Assembly: GCA_008921705.1 (NCBI GenBank)
Contig: VFFE01006624.1
Location: 647,422-711,421, forward strand
Origin: Burhinus oedicnemus
Taxonomy: Eukaryota; Chordata; Aves; Charadriiformes; Burhinidae
Direction: 5' to 3'
Length of the DNA: 64,000 bases
Under the pieces are notes generated by a model. It did not search any database, was not told the DNA's origin, and saw only the letters and a program-made list of their open reading frames with translations. A program made the translations under genes and the position numbers. Positions within the stretch are counted from its first letter, which is position 1, and each line of letters opens with the position of its first letter. Positions 52,061 through 63,614 of this stretch are shown here, piece by piece.

Positions 52061-52149
52061 TCCTTTCCTTTCCTTTCCTTTCCTTTCCTTTCCTTTCCTT
52101 TCCTTTCCTTTCCTTTCCTTCCCTTTCCTTCCCTTCCCTTCCCTTCCCT
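52061..52149 (+). repeat. (TCCTT)n microsatellite grading into (CCCTT)n
   Basis: Twelve perfect TCCTT units fill 52061-52120. They are followed by interrupted units and then CCCTT repeats up to 52149. The whole tract is pure pyrimidine on the + strand and pure purine on the other. Such tracts can form triplexes and are usually length-polymorphic. Confidence 0.97.
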
Positions 52150-53705
52150 GTTCACATGGGAAACAAAACAAAGACATCAGTTCCATGCTTTGATGAGTTC
52201 TGTTATAAAAGAAAAGTTGCTGCTTTATCTGTTGTAGAGATACCTGTTAAAGGATGCTGGTGTTCTTGCAGTTTTACATCATTTAGAGTGCTGTTCCCTT
52301 TTATTTTTTATCTCAGAGTATAATCAAAACAGCAGTAGTCTTACTTAGAATTTCAGTCTACATCATGTTAGTGTTTGCAGTGTTTTAAATGAGGACCACA
52401 TGTTCCTCCCCAAAACTATTTAACGGTGGTATCCAGATGTTGGAACCAATTATGGAGGACAGCTCTACTTATCTATCCTAATAGTTAAGTATATAACACT
52501 TACTTATTAGAGACAACACCACCCATTCAAAGCTCTGCTGCCTCCAAAGAGGAGCACAGGGAGGCAAGAGGTTTTTGTAAGACTTGAGTGTCACGCTTCC
52601 CATCCATACCACTGCATTCCCTTCTACAGGAGCCAAACAATATGCCACATCCTATATAACTCTCAAGACACTGAAGTGTAAAGAATTTATGAAGAGAAAG
52701 GAGTTTATTTCTTTGCCATGTTGTGTTTATACAGACCAGATGAATGATGTAATAATTCATTATATTGCATCAGAACAGATCGTCCTGTTTTATTGTGATT
52801 TGCATCCAAACTCACAGCTGAAGGTACTCTTGATTATCATTGGCAGCTGGGTCATATCTGTTGACATGATTCAAATGAATTCTTTAATCTTTTAACATTT
52901 TTGTTGTTTGAACTATGTGAAGCAGACAAACCAAATAGGCAAATAATGTCTCCTAAAATGGATGAGAAAGTGAACTCATGCAAATGAAGCATGTTTTTTC
53001 CCCAATCACTTTACATTTGTTTCTGTATCATTCAAAATATGAGTATATATATTTTTTAATGTAACGGTGAATTGTGCCCTGCTTTGCTCAGAGTCTTCAC
53101 ATTTTCCTAGTGAGCTTGCATCCACATTGGAACATCCTTAGATGTGGCAATTTTTTGTGGCTGAAAATACCTGCCACCACATGTTTTTGAGATAAAGTCT
53201 TTCATTTATTGTCTACTAAATCTGAAAATAACACTTAAGAAAATGAGTCAGTAAAGAGAAACCTGATCAGAGCAACAGGATCCAAAGCCTAATTCATTTT
53301 TGGAAAAAAAACCCTAACAGAGAAAGCTTCTCATAGGTACACAAACACCGCTTATCCCTTGTGGTGTTGTGTCTTTGCTCCCACTCTCATGACTGTAAAA
53401 GGGAGGATTCCCATGTAGGTAGACATTGAGGTAGGAGCCAAGATGTTGGATGAAATTCTCTGAAATCTCTTTGAAACTCAGATTGAAACTATGGTGTTTG
53501 GGTTGACGCTTGATGCAGCTTCAGTCCCATGATGTGAGGCTGTACTTTTATTTTCCTTGCAAGGGTCCTAAAGGATTTCTGATCATCAGAAATGGTGTGA
53601 ACCAGAAAGCAGGTTGAAATTACCTTTTCCTGGTGATTGTAACATGCACCTCAGAAGGAGGAACAAGACAAGGAGTTTTGAAGGTTGGGCCATGAAGCAT
53701 GAAGG
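52150..53705. other. Unannotated non-coding stretch
   Basis: No supportable gene. The DNA is AT-rich with short frames lacking domains. An exact octamer motif ATGCAAAT occurs at 52978-52985. Confidence 0.6.
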
Positions 53706-53877
53706 CAGGGATGTATGCATGTGTTTAAAAGTCATGTAGATGCGGTGCTTAGAGACATGGTTTGGTGGCAGACCTGGTAGAGCAGGGTCAATGGTTGGAC
53801 TAGATGATCTTAAAGGTCTTTTCCAACCTAAATGATTCTATGATTCTATGATTCTATGATTCTATGATTCTATGATT
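53706..53877 (+). mobile_element. CR1 LINE 3' end with (ATTCTATG)n tail
   Basis: The copy starts near 'gtgtttaaaagtcatgtaga' and runs through 'gtgcttagagacatggtttg', 'gacctggtagagcagggtca' and 'atggttggactagatgatct'. It ends in five ATTCTATG units (53834-53876). It is closely similar to the + copy at 57057-57251, so the two probably belong to the same CR1 subfamily. Confidence 0.95.
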
Positions 53878-56800
53878 TGAGTCTGAGCAGATGAAGGAGG
53901 TGAAAGAGGGAGATGAGCAAGCTGCTGTGGGAAGGGGAGCAGAGGTGACATGGCTGCTCCCCAGGGAGAGAGACAGCTTGGCAGAGGAAGGTGTTTTTGG
54001 CAAATCTCATGCAGCTGGTGCGAGAGCTGGCTGTGAGATTAACTATCAGCACTACCAAACCTGATGGAAGAGTCTCCAGTTCATCTCATGGGGTACAGCC
54101 CTTTCTGCTTCACTGTCAGAACACAGGCTAGCTCATAAGAAAGAATTTGCCTTGTTTTACTTGTAATAATCCAGCTTCCTGTGAAAATGATATGAAGAAA
54201 ATATCAACCATGTAAACAGATTTTAAAGGTTTCAAAGTGGTATCAAGCCAAGCACGTTCCTCTTTAACAGTGAGTCTCACTTTGCTGTTTCATATATGTA
54301 TATACAGTTGCAGCATTGGTAGAAGTCTTCAGAGCATGCTAATATTTGTAGTGTCAGATCTTCAGTGAAAAGTGCAACGTGTTTATTTGTTTAAATAAGA
54401 GAGTAGGTTCAACGCTTATGATGGGACATGAGGCACTTGGAAAAACTCAGAACAGGAATACTTTGATGTTGCTCAGTCTAAATAAAGGGGACACAGGCTT
54501 TCTGAAAGGGCTTTGCCCACACTCCTCAGCCATAACATGAAGGTGACCAGACCACCCTCTAGTGGGATGAAACTGCATTTCAGCTTGTAATGTGTTACTG
54601 CTTTAGCTTTGAAACCATATTTCTGTTTCCTTTAGCTGTGGAGATCTTTTCAGATAAAAGGTAAGATCAGATGTGTATCTGTGCAAGCAGTGTGGGAGGG
54701 CTCTTATCCTAAAGGTTCTTCAAACTTCCCCTGCTCAAAGGGTTTCTGAGTCAGAGCAGTGGGACAGGTGTCCTGATACTGAAAAATGGAGCTGCCTATC
54801 CCGTGTCTTTGGTTCTGAAATATTAAAATAAATGTTTTTGTTTCTTCTTGTTCTTTTCATCCCAGCACCAGGTCTAATTAACGTATGTAAAATAACAGTA
54901 CGGAATTGCTAGATTATGGGGGGGGAAGGAATGGGCTCCAGAGAGGAAAACCTGTAAGAGTCTGGGAGCTGAGCAGCTGAAGACCTAGGAAAAGATTCTC
55001 CTAATCAGCGCTGGTCACATGAAAAAAAAAAAAAAGTGAAAAAAAATACTTCAACAACTGAGTGTAAGGGAAAAAATACCATGAATGACTTATTTCACAA
55101 TTATTGTTTAGTACTGCCAGAGCTTCCTTATTTAAGAAAAATGCAAGGTAAAACTCCATTTGACACACCTTGGAAAACTCCTCTGCCCAGACATGAGAAG
55201 CAGCCATCGGTACCAGCATTGGGAGCACCTAGAGCACAAACTCTGCATAGAAGGGAGAAGGTATGCAGCACCTTAAAGGTGAACAGGAGAGCCTTCCAGC
55301 AGGGCTCCTGCTGTCCAGTCCTCCCAGAGGCACACACGAAAGCTGCCACATGGCATTTGTAGACCATGTTTCAGCCACAGCTGCCTGGCAAGGCCAAGCT
55401 TTGGCACACAGGGTCCAGAAGCAGGGGGAAGCAGTGGTGCACTGCAATGGCACCTTTGCTCCAGGAGGAATGCGAAGGTCTGTCATGGAGGGGTGGTGGC
55501 TGCAGTTTCCAGTTCAGTTAGCCAGGACTTGCTGCTCTCCTTCCACTAAACCTTTTCCAAGGCCATAAGCTCTCAGGAAAAAAGACTACGTCTTCGCCTG
55601 CATATGGAAAATATCAGGTTTGTTTTCAACACTGTTGCCGCCTGAATAAATTGAAGTATTATGTATAATAGTAAACATATGTTGTCCCTGCCTCATGCCC
55701 ATGGTGTTCACTAGTTGAGGAACAGCCTCCTGAAAACTGATGTCCCTGACCACTGCCCTGTCTTCACTCCAGTCTTTCAAGCCCTGCTTCAACCAAGGTG
55801 TCTGAAAAACATCAGCTAGCTAATATGGCTAAGTGATGAGTGGCCTCAGGTGGTACCTATGAATCAAAAGAAAAGAATCACATGGTTTTTATGTCTCTCT
55901 CACCTTTGGTCTATTGTTTGTGTTTTGACTTATCACTTCTACTACTGTAGCCCCAAGAGGTTGGAGAGTAAAATCCTCACAGCTAGAGCTGGTCTGTTCT
56001 AGCTGCTCTCCACATGTTTGTGCACACACACACAAATACTCTGGGCACAGAGGAGATTGAGGTCTGCACAGGGTAAACAGTCAAAGAGTTTCATTTTAAT
56101 AGGTCCTATGATGTGGTTTTTTCTAGTCCTATTTTATACAGTCCATTTAAAAAAAAACCACATTAGTTCTGCTTTAAATCTTGACTTAGAGAAAAGGATT
56201 TGTCATGATACAAAATAAGCTGTTTTGTTAAGCTTACTGCCTTGTATTTCTTCTAGAAATGAAAATATTTGTAGAGAAATCAGACCATGTGGTGACAAAG
56301 ATCTGAAAAATTACAAATACCTTCATTGATATTCTTATCTGGATTATAATGACTCAGCATTGAGTCACTGAGACACAGCTTTTTTTTTTTGTTCTATGGT
56401 GGGCAATACTTAGGGTTTGAGCAGCCTGCAATGAAGAAACACTGATAACATATAACAGTTTTGAGGTCTTAAAGAATGTGATACAAAGTTGTTTTTCAAG
56501 CCTTTTTCCACTTGTGGTTACCTGAAAAATTTCCAGAGGACATAAATATGCTTGTAAAGCAAAAGATGTCTTTTCTTTGTTACCTCTCACTGACCCCTCA
56601 GAAGTAGCGCATGGACCTTGGGATGTTTGCAGACCATAAACCAAAGATGGCTGTGCTACTGGGCAGCGTCATTGTTTTAGTTGACTGAATTCAAGTGACT
56701 AAAGCCTCAGAGAAGTTTGGTTAGTCCTTCAACCATTCAGAGACTGTGAAAGGCAAATTTCAAAGTGTAATTTCTTCAGACAGTCATATAGAGGTTGATT

Positions 56801-56949
56801 GTATGGCTTTATGTCTCGTGAAAGGTGCAGACTGCAGAAGCTAAGTCACAGCTTCCCACTGCAGCTGCCGGACAACACATGTTGTGCTGGTGGAGAGCAG
56901 CCCCAAGGCTGCTCGATCTCCTGCCAGTCACAAATAACCACAGAAAGCC
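53878..56949. other. Unannotated non-coding stretch
   Basis: No supportable gene. An A-rich stretch lies at 55021-55048. The GC-richer patch 55130-55570 holds overlapping open frames on both strands with no domain; overlap on both strands is itself a sign of chance. Confidence 0.55.
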
Positions 56950-57019
56950 AGAATCATAGAATCATAGAATCACCTAGGTTGGAAGGGACCTTTAAGGTCA
57001 TCGAGTCCAACCATAAACC
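56950..57019 (-). mobile_element. CR1 LINE 3'-end fragment
   Basis: The + strand reads agaatcatagaatcatagaa, then cacctaggttggaagggacc and 'aaggtcatcgagtccaacca'. This is the reverse complement of a CR1 3' end with two to three octamer units. Only about 70 bases remain. It points away from the + CR1 that begins about 40 bases downstream. Confidence 0.93.
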
Positions 57020-57056
57020 AGAAAAACCGCAGAGGACTAGTGTACCAGAACTAACA

Positions 57057-57251
57057 CCTTCATTTATCAAACATTGGAACAGGCTGCCCAGGGAGGTGGT
57101 CGAGTCACCATCCCTAGATGTGTTTAAAAGTTGTGTAGATGTGGTGCTTACAGACATGGTTTAGTGGCAGACCTGGTAGAGTAGGGTCAATGGTTGGACT
57201 AGATGATCTTAAAGGTCTTTTCCAATCTAAACAATTCTATGACTCTACGAT
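57057..57251 (+). mobile_element. CR1 LINE 3' end with ORF2 C-terminus
   Basis: Here 57057-57164 still reads as the CR1 ORF2 C-terminus: [19 protein letters not shown] is the conserved final segment, followed by a TAG at 57162-57164. The 3' untranslated part follows ('ttagtggcagacctggtaga', 'ggttggactagatgatctta') and a mutated octamer tail (acaattctatgactctacga) ends it. The coding remnant is open but is only about 35 codons of an ORF2 of more than 900 codons, so it is not functional. Confidence 0.95.
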
Positions 57252-58872
57252 TTCCCACAGTTACAATGGAGAAGGTACTGTTTTCTGTCTCCAAAAAAGA
57301 AGGCACTGTGCTGAGTAATTTTGAGCTTCAGCACTCTCTCACTGAGAAAAAACATTGCCCATTTGAGTTACCAGTTCCACTTCCGGTCATATCCCAGCAT
57401 CCCTCAGAGGTCCCATGTTTAATCATTTACTAGATTTGTCTTAACTTACCTCAGAAAAGTCTCAGCAGCTCCCAGTCAGAGATGGTATGTCTAAAGCAAC
57501 TCCTTGTGGCTGGTTGCTCAGTCATCCTCATTCACTGAAATTTGGAGGAAATCATGCTGTGAATGAAATAAGTCTCATATAAATTGCCTGGGCAGTTACA
57601 GTTGCAAGATGGGCACGATTGCTCCTTGGCTGTGCGCAGCAGCAGTTGTGTGACAGAAGCAGGAATAATCCATAAACCTAATACAAACTGTGCCCTGGAT
57701 ACCCAACACAGGCATGCTCAGAGGTGGACAGGGTACTCATGAGCATGGCTGCATGGGAAACACTGGGCACAGATGGAGCCTTGTTTGCTCTGCTACAGTA
57801 CTCCCACGCTAAGGGGATCGATTTTGGCTGGTTCCTCAGAGAGGTCAAATCACTCCTAAAGAATTACCTTCCAAATTATAACAGTTGTCATTAATCAGAG
57901 AGGAAGGATCAATATATTCCCACCCAGAGAATCACAAATCACTCTCACCCAGAGCCCCAGGAGGAGTTTCCAGGAAGGACCAAATTCCTCTGAGACACAT
58001 CTGACTTTCTGCTAGGGCTGTCAGTGCTACAAGCAGCATGCAGATGGCAGGCAGAGAGTGTGCAGGTCTGGGTTTTACAAGCTGAATAAATTTTGTGATA
58101 AACAAACAATTTCTTGCTTTCCTAGGCTCAGTGTACACCATGGGCTTCTTCCAGGTTCATTTTCCCCTTCTGCTGCTGTACAGTCCTGGGGTATTTAGGG
58201 ATTTCTTGCAAAACTTCTTCTCATCCTACATGCTTGAGCCATTTTTTCTCTGTTTTTCTTTCTTCTCCTTTCTTCCATTGCAAGTTTTCCATGTTTTTTT
58301 GTATACCGTTCTCACCGTTTCCCTGTTTTCTATAACCCCTCATACCACTGACCTTCCTGCAAGGAACCAGTAAACTTTTTACCTCCTTCTCCTGTGCAAT
58401 GGAGTTCTTTTCGTCGTTATTTTGTATAGCCTAGATGTTCTACCATTTCCCTTATTCTCCCTCATTCTTTTTCTCTTCTGCCTTTTCACTGGTCTGTTAA
58501 AATTGAAGCGTGAGATTTGGCAGCACTAAGACAGCAGAAGAAAAACAGGGAGGGGCTATGTAGATAACTCCTAAGTGGTTAACTCTATGGCTGGAAGTGT
58601 TCCTCGTTTTCTCTTTTTCTAGCTGAAAAGTCATACCCTACTCAACCGTTCTTGTCTAGAAGCTGTTCTGTATCTTTTTTCTAAACCAAATCCCTCAATT
58701 TATTTAAACTAAAACACCGCAGCCCTCCCAAGACAATCTGGTTTTCAGCTTGATTTCCAAAGGAAACAAGGGTTAGCAGGGAATTATATTGCTTGCCTGT
58801 CTGCCTGTTGCTCACCTGAGAGCTTGCCTGCATAAGATCATTTGCACTTACAGACTGAATTCAGCCATGCTT
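57252..58872. other. Unannotated non-coding stretch
   Basis: No supportable gene. The + strand is pyrimidine-rich at about 58190-58700, giving F/S/L-rich chance frames. Confidence 0.6.
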
Positions 58873-59132
58873 CATAGAAACATAGAATCGTCTAGGTTGG
58901 AAGGGACCTTTAAGATCAAGTCCAACCATCAATCTAACACTGCCAAAACCACCACTAAACCACGACCCTAAGCACAATGTCTACCCATCTTTTAAATACC
59001 TCCAGGGGTGGTGATTCCACCACTTCCCTGGGCAGCCTGTTCCAATGCTTGATAACCCTTTTGGTGAAGAAATTTTTCCTAATATTTGATCTAAACCTGC
59101 CCTGGTAGAACTTGAGGTCATTTTCTCTCATC

Positions 59133-59792
59133 CTATCGACCGACCCCCGCCTCTCTACAACCTCTTTTCAGGTAGTTGTAGAGAGCAATATGGTCTCCCC
59201 TTTTCTGTAGATGAAACAACCCCAGTTCCCTCAGCCAGTCCTCATAAGACTTGTTCTCTAGACCCTTCACCAGCTTTGTTGCCCTTCTCTGGACACACTC
59301 CAGCACCTCCATGTCTTTCTTGTAGCGAGGGGCCCAAAACTGAACACAGTGCAGCCTCACTAGTGCCAGGTACAGGGGGACAATCACTTTCCTAGTGCTG
59401 CTGGCCACACTATTCCTGATACAAGCCAGGATGCCTTTGGCGTTCTTGGCCACCTGGGCACACTGCTGGCTCATATTCAGCCAGCTGTTGACCGACACCC
59501 CGAGGTCCTTTCCTGCCAGGCAGCTTTCCAGCCACTCTTCCCCAAGCCTGTAGTGCTGCATGGGGTTGTTGTGACCCAAGTGCAGGACCTGGCACTTGGC
59601 CTTGTTGAACCTCATATCATTGGCCTCGGCCCATCGATCCAGCCTGTCCAGATCCCTCTGTAGGGCCATCACACCCTCAAGCAGATCAACACTCCTGCCC
59701 AACTTGGTGTCATCTGCAAACTTATTGAGGGTGCACTCAATCCCCTCATCCAGGTTGTTGATAAAGATACTGAAGAGAACTAGCCTCAGCAC
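59133..59792 (-). pseudogene. CR1 ORF2 fragment: RT palm with FADD and thumb/C-terminus
   Basis: A 220-codon open frame follows a frameshift. Near its start it carries [18 protein letters not shown]; the catalytic FADD aspartates are residues 27-28. The usual CR1 continuation follows: [20 protein letters not shown], then [54 protein letters not shown], and the segment around LGLFHLQKR. In an intact element this part of the reverse transcriptase completes the polymerase active site and the C-terminal domain used for target-primed reverse transcription. The frame reaches a stop at 59133, a little before the conserved C-terminal HWNRLP segment. The rest is degraded, in another frame. It has no usable start and is a dead remnant. 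Confidence 0.93.
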
Positions 59793-60310
59793 CGAGCCCC
59801 AGGAACACCACTTGTGACTGGCCGCTGACTGGATTTACCTCCATTCACCACCACTCTTTGGGCCTGGCCATCCAGCCAGTTTTTGAGAAGAGAACACCCA
59901 TCCAAGCCATGAGCAGTCAGTTGCTCCAGGAGAACGCTGTGGGAAACGGTGTCGAAGGCCTTACTAAAGTCCAGGTAAACAACATCCATAGCCTTTCCCT
60001 CATCTACTAAGCAGGTTACCTTGTGGTAGAAGGAGATCAGGTTTGTCAAGCAGGACCTGCCTTTCGTGAACCCATGCTGACTGGGCCTGATCACCTGGTT
60101 GTCTTGTATGTGCCACGTAATGGCACTCAGGATGACCTGCTCCATAACCTTTCCAGGTACCAAGGTCAGACTGACAGGCCTGTAGTTCCCCAGGTCCTCC
60201 TTCAGGCCCTTCTTGTGGATGGGTGTCACATTTGCTAACCTCCAGTCAACTGGGACCTCCCTGGTTAGCCAGGACTGCTGATAAATGATGGGAAGGGGTT
60301 TGGTGAGCAC
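59786..60310 (-). pseudogene. CR1 ORF2 fragment: RT fingers and palm motif A
   Basis: A 174-codon open frame in the order expected for CR1 reverse transcriptase: PLPIIYQQSW, VPVDWRLANVTPIHKKG (residues 19-35), NYRPVSLT (42-49), SQHGFTKGRSCLTNL (77-91), and the motif-A strand VYLDFSKAFDTVSH (111-124) with its catalytic aspartate. It ends SGVPGARC then stop. Intact CR1 copies read SGVPQGSVLGP there, and one base is missing, so the frame shifts into the next fragment. Upstream, another shift near 60345 separates it from the preceding linker. Non-functional. Confidence 0.94.
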
Positions 60311-60344
60311 ATCTGTCAGCCCCCTCAGTAGCCTTGGGTGGATT

Positions 60345-61310
60345 CCATTGGCCCCATAGACTTGTGTATGTTTAAGTGCTGTAGCAGGTCCCTCACCATT
60401 TCCCCTTGAATTATGGGGGCTTCATTCTGCCCCCTGTCCCTATCTACTAGCTCAGGGGACTGGGTACTCAGGGAACAACTGGTCCTACTACTAAAGACTG
60501 AGGTAAAGAAGGCATTAAGTACCTCATCCTTTTCCTCATTCTTGTCACTAGGTTTTAGACCCCATCTAATAAAGGATGGAGATTATGCTTTATCCTCCTT
60601 TTATTGCTAATGTATTTGTAGACACTTTTTTTATTGTCCTTAACATCAGAAAACAGATTAAGTTCAGTTGGGCTTCGGCCCTTCTAATTTTCTCTCTACA
60701 TAGCCTCACAACATCTTTGTAGCCCTCATGAGTGGCCTGCCCCTTCTTCCAAAGGCCATGAATTCTCTTTTTTCCGTGAGTTGCAGCCATAGTGCTGTGT
60801 TCAGTCAGGCCAGTCTTTTTCCCTGATGGCTTATTTTTCGGCACATGGGGACAGACTGCTCCTGTGCCTTTGACTTCCTTCTTGAAAAACATCCAGCCTT
60901 CCTGGACTCCTTTGCCCTTCAGGACTGCCTCCTAAGGGGCTCTGTCAATGAGGCTCCTGAAAAGACCAAAGTCTGCCCTCCAGAAGTCCAAGGTAGCAGT
61001 TCTGCTGATCCTCCTCCTTGCTTCTCCAAGAATCGAAAACTCTATAATTTCATGATAGCTATGCCCCAAGACAGCCTCCAACTGTCACATCCTCCACAGT
61101 CCTTCTTTGTTTACAAACAACATGTCCAGCAGGGCACCTTCCCTAGTTGGCTTTCTCACCAGCTGTGTCAGGAAGTTATCTGCAACACACTCCAGGAACC
61201 TTCTAGACTGTTTCTGCTGTATTGCATTCCCAGCAGATATCTGGTAAGTCGACCAATTTACCAGACCAACTTACCAGACTTGACCAACACAGAGAAGTCT
61301 CTAATGTGCT
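60345..61310 (-). pseudogene. CR1 ORF2 fragment: endonuclease end and EN-RT linker
   Basis: Reading the minus strand in shifting frames gives recognisable CR1 pieces. From 61260 down to 61100 there is PDICWECNTAE, LECVADNFLTQLVRKPTREG and ALLDMLFVNKEG (end of the endonuclease domain). Around 61000-60840 there is TATLDFWRADFGLFRSLI and GVQEGWMFFKKEV. At 60790-60640 there is GLWKKGQATHEGYKDVVRLC then REKIRRAEAQL. At 60540-60400 there is EEKDEVLNAFFTSVFSSRTS. Stops and frameshifts interrupt it repeatedly. The N-terminal endonuclease catalytic residues are absent because the element is truncated. Confidence 0.85.
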
Positions 61311-61312
61311 AG

Positions 61313-61590
61313 ATTCTTATGAATTTCATGAAAGTTTTTGGCTGGCTCGAGAAGAAAGACTCAGATTAGTGGTGTCTGTGTGGGAAAGGAGGGCAGAATT
61401 TTGCAGTCGTTGCAGTGTCTGCCATGCAGTGCAGTGAGCAGTCACCAGCTACACACCTGTGTAGTTTTGCTTGGACAATCTGCATTTGTATCTCTACGCT
61501 TGTCACTGTGCAAACTGCCTCTTGCGTGGAGGGGGTGTGAGAGGAGCTGGTGGTGTCTCTGAAACTCATGTGCTGAGAAGAGTGAGGGGG
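61313..61590. other. Unannotated spacer between CR1 and LTR terminus
   Basis: About 280 bases with short open frames on both strands and nothing recognised. Confidence 0.5.
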
Positions 61591-61650
61591 TGTCGTGATT
61601 TGGGCCAGACTGGCCACTGAAACAAGTGACAGAGAGGAGGAGCCGGGGAC
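61591..61650. mobile_element. LTR terminus, same broad family as the LTR at 17.7-18.2 kb
   Basis: tgtcgtgatttgggccagac then tggccactga (61591-61620) is nearly the reverse complement of the 3' end of the LTR ending at 18230. LTRs of this kind have long inverted termini. The block could therefore be the start of a + strand LTR or the end of a minus-strand one, and I cannot tell which. No TATA box or ATTAAA signal at the expected distance was found on either side, so the copy is probably a fragment. Confidence 0.6.
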
Positions 61651-63614
61651 AAACCAGCTAGTGTTTCTTTTACTTGGACTCATATTCAGGTGCTCGCTCC
61701 AGGACTACCTGCATTGCAAGATGAAGCTCTAGGTGAGATGCTGAATGGGACATGTTCAGAAAACAGCATGACTGCATCAGTATGTCTTCCCAGCAGGGTA
61801 AAAGAGCCTTTGGCTGTTCAGAGAGAGCTTAGTTTGCTTACCTGTGACACAGAATTGATCTGTACTCCTCAAGGGCTCTGCAATGGCAATCTTTTGTTAT
61901 CTGGCAAATATTAAAACAATTGTAATTTGTTGCTTACAGATGGCAATGTTTTGCAATTTCTGCTCCTCATGAGAAATATTTATCACAGTGAGTGCCGTGG
62001 AGATTTCAGTGGAAACTGCCTGAATGGGAACTATGTAATTCAGCTGGAAAAGTCCTTGCAGAATCGGGCCCACACTAGAAGAACATACTAGCAATAGCTG
62101 AAAAGAATGATCTGGCTTGATGTCAGCTTCAGCCCCAGACACAGCACACACACTGTATTTACTGAAATCCCAGCCTTCTTTACAGAGCCTGTAGGTTAAA
62201 TACTGCTTTGAAATGGCTCTCCTTAACCTAGAGTCATAAAATGTATGAAATGAAACAGTTGCTGTACTGCATTGAAATAGCTGAACTGTTCCTGCTAAAT
62301 CGTCTTGCAATTGCATGTCGCAGATTGAAGGGTGTGGGGAGGGGGGAGGGAAATCAATGTTTCCTAATAGGGCCAAGTTACTCAATGAGCCATATAATCA
62401 ACTTGGTACCGTTACAGTCAAATGTGATTTTTTTCCAAAGTCGTTCTCACGTTTCTTCGAGGCCTTGAAATTGTTTAAGACAGTATTGAGAAAAACCTGG
62501 AAAACCCGAATAGATGTATGTTGCAATGTGTGCCTGCCCTGCAGTGAACTTATTCTGCAGCCTACAAGACCATGATGTGAAGTTCACTCTAGTCTTTTTC
62601 TGCCACATTTTGGCTAAGGACAATGAATATTCTGTATAAAATTATATAAAACTATGGGAAAATTTGGAAGAACAACAGCATTATAGGTAAGAAAAAATAC
62701 TGACAGCTAAATTCCATCTCTTTGATACAACACTGAGTAGTACTTCAGTCCTAAAGCAACTTCCACTTGACTGACCCCTGTGGCCATATCTACACCAGGC
62801 TAAGTGAGTTCCACAGCCACCAGTCTGTACTTTGGTTATATTCTGGCACCGTGTTGGCCTTGTTTGTTCCAGTTGCCAGTGTATTCCAACAGTCTTTATA
62901 TTAGCAAACAATGTGGTGCAGCAGGAAGGCATCCGTAGAGAAAACCATTTGGGCCAAAGACCCAGTGTTTATACTCCCTGTGTTTCATGGAGGCATTTTT
63001 TAGTAGCTCTAACCTCGTCCCACTGATACTAGGTAATAATATAAGCTATATCAAATGACCTCTTAGTCATTAGCTTCATAAAAGGTGTTAAAATAACCAC
63101 CATTTGTCATTGCTATTGTTTATTTCAAACTCTTTCAACAAATGCTTTATAAAGCAAATGCCAAATGCTAAATAAAGGACTAGCCAATCTCACTCTTGTT
63201 CTCAACCGCCCTTCGCAGGTGTCTTCCCCTCTTTCACTATACAGAGGATTTGCTGCCTGTCACTGAAAGTCAGGGAGAGGAATACTCCCCTTAGTAATAT
63301 TAGGCGTGCATTATTCCTTCCCAATAGGACAACGATAACAAAATGTGTCTGGCCATTTGTTTTCAAAATAGCAAAAGAAGAAAAGAAAAATAGAGGTTAA
63401 GAACACATTTTGTCAGTTAAATCCTCAGTGCCTTTTAGATAATGTGAAATATAAGAGTAATTTAGAGATACAGAGCCACCCTATTTATTCTAATTCCCTA
63501 ATTCTATTTTAATTATTATGCCACAAAAATTCCACACAAAAAGGGACTGCAGTCAGGCAGACTTTCCTCTGGCTTCTGGAAAAGTTAAGAACAGGAAAGT
63601 ATATTAACAGACAC
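61651..63614. other. Unannotated non-coding stretch
   Basis: No supportable gene. The minus-strand open frame at 61897-62385 (162 codons) has no domain I recognise. The DNA from 63040 to 63540 is AT-rich. Confidence 0.55.

Larger units (their letters stand above)
58873..61312 (-). mobile_element. 5'-truncated CR1 LINE, about 2.4 kb
   Basis: This is the largest element of the window. Its 3' end is at 58873, where the + strand reads catagaaacatagaatcg then 'tctaggttggaagggacctt'. The 3' untranslated part runs to about 59100. ORF2 remains cover 59100 to about 61310: the C-terminal domain, reverse transcriptase, the linker, and the last part of the endonuclease domain. Full-length CR1 is about 4.5 kb, so roughly the 5' half is missing, as usual for target-primed insertion. 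The frame is broken at several points, so the copy is dead. The left end is firm; the right end (loss of resemblance near 61310) is approximate. Confidence 0.95.

Noticed and set aside
56799..57164. 121-codon frame read as one gene
   Set aside because: Its middle is antisense CR1 3' tail and its end is the sense CR1 ORF2 C-terminus, so it is a patchwork of two repeats.
60845..61312. 155-codon + strand open frame
   Set aside because: It is the antisense shadow of the CR1 ORF2 linker and endonuclease end.
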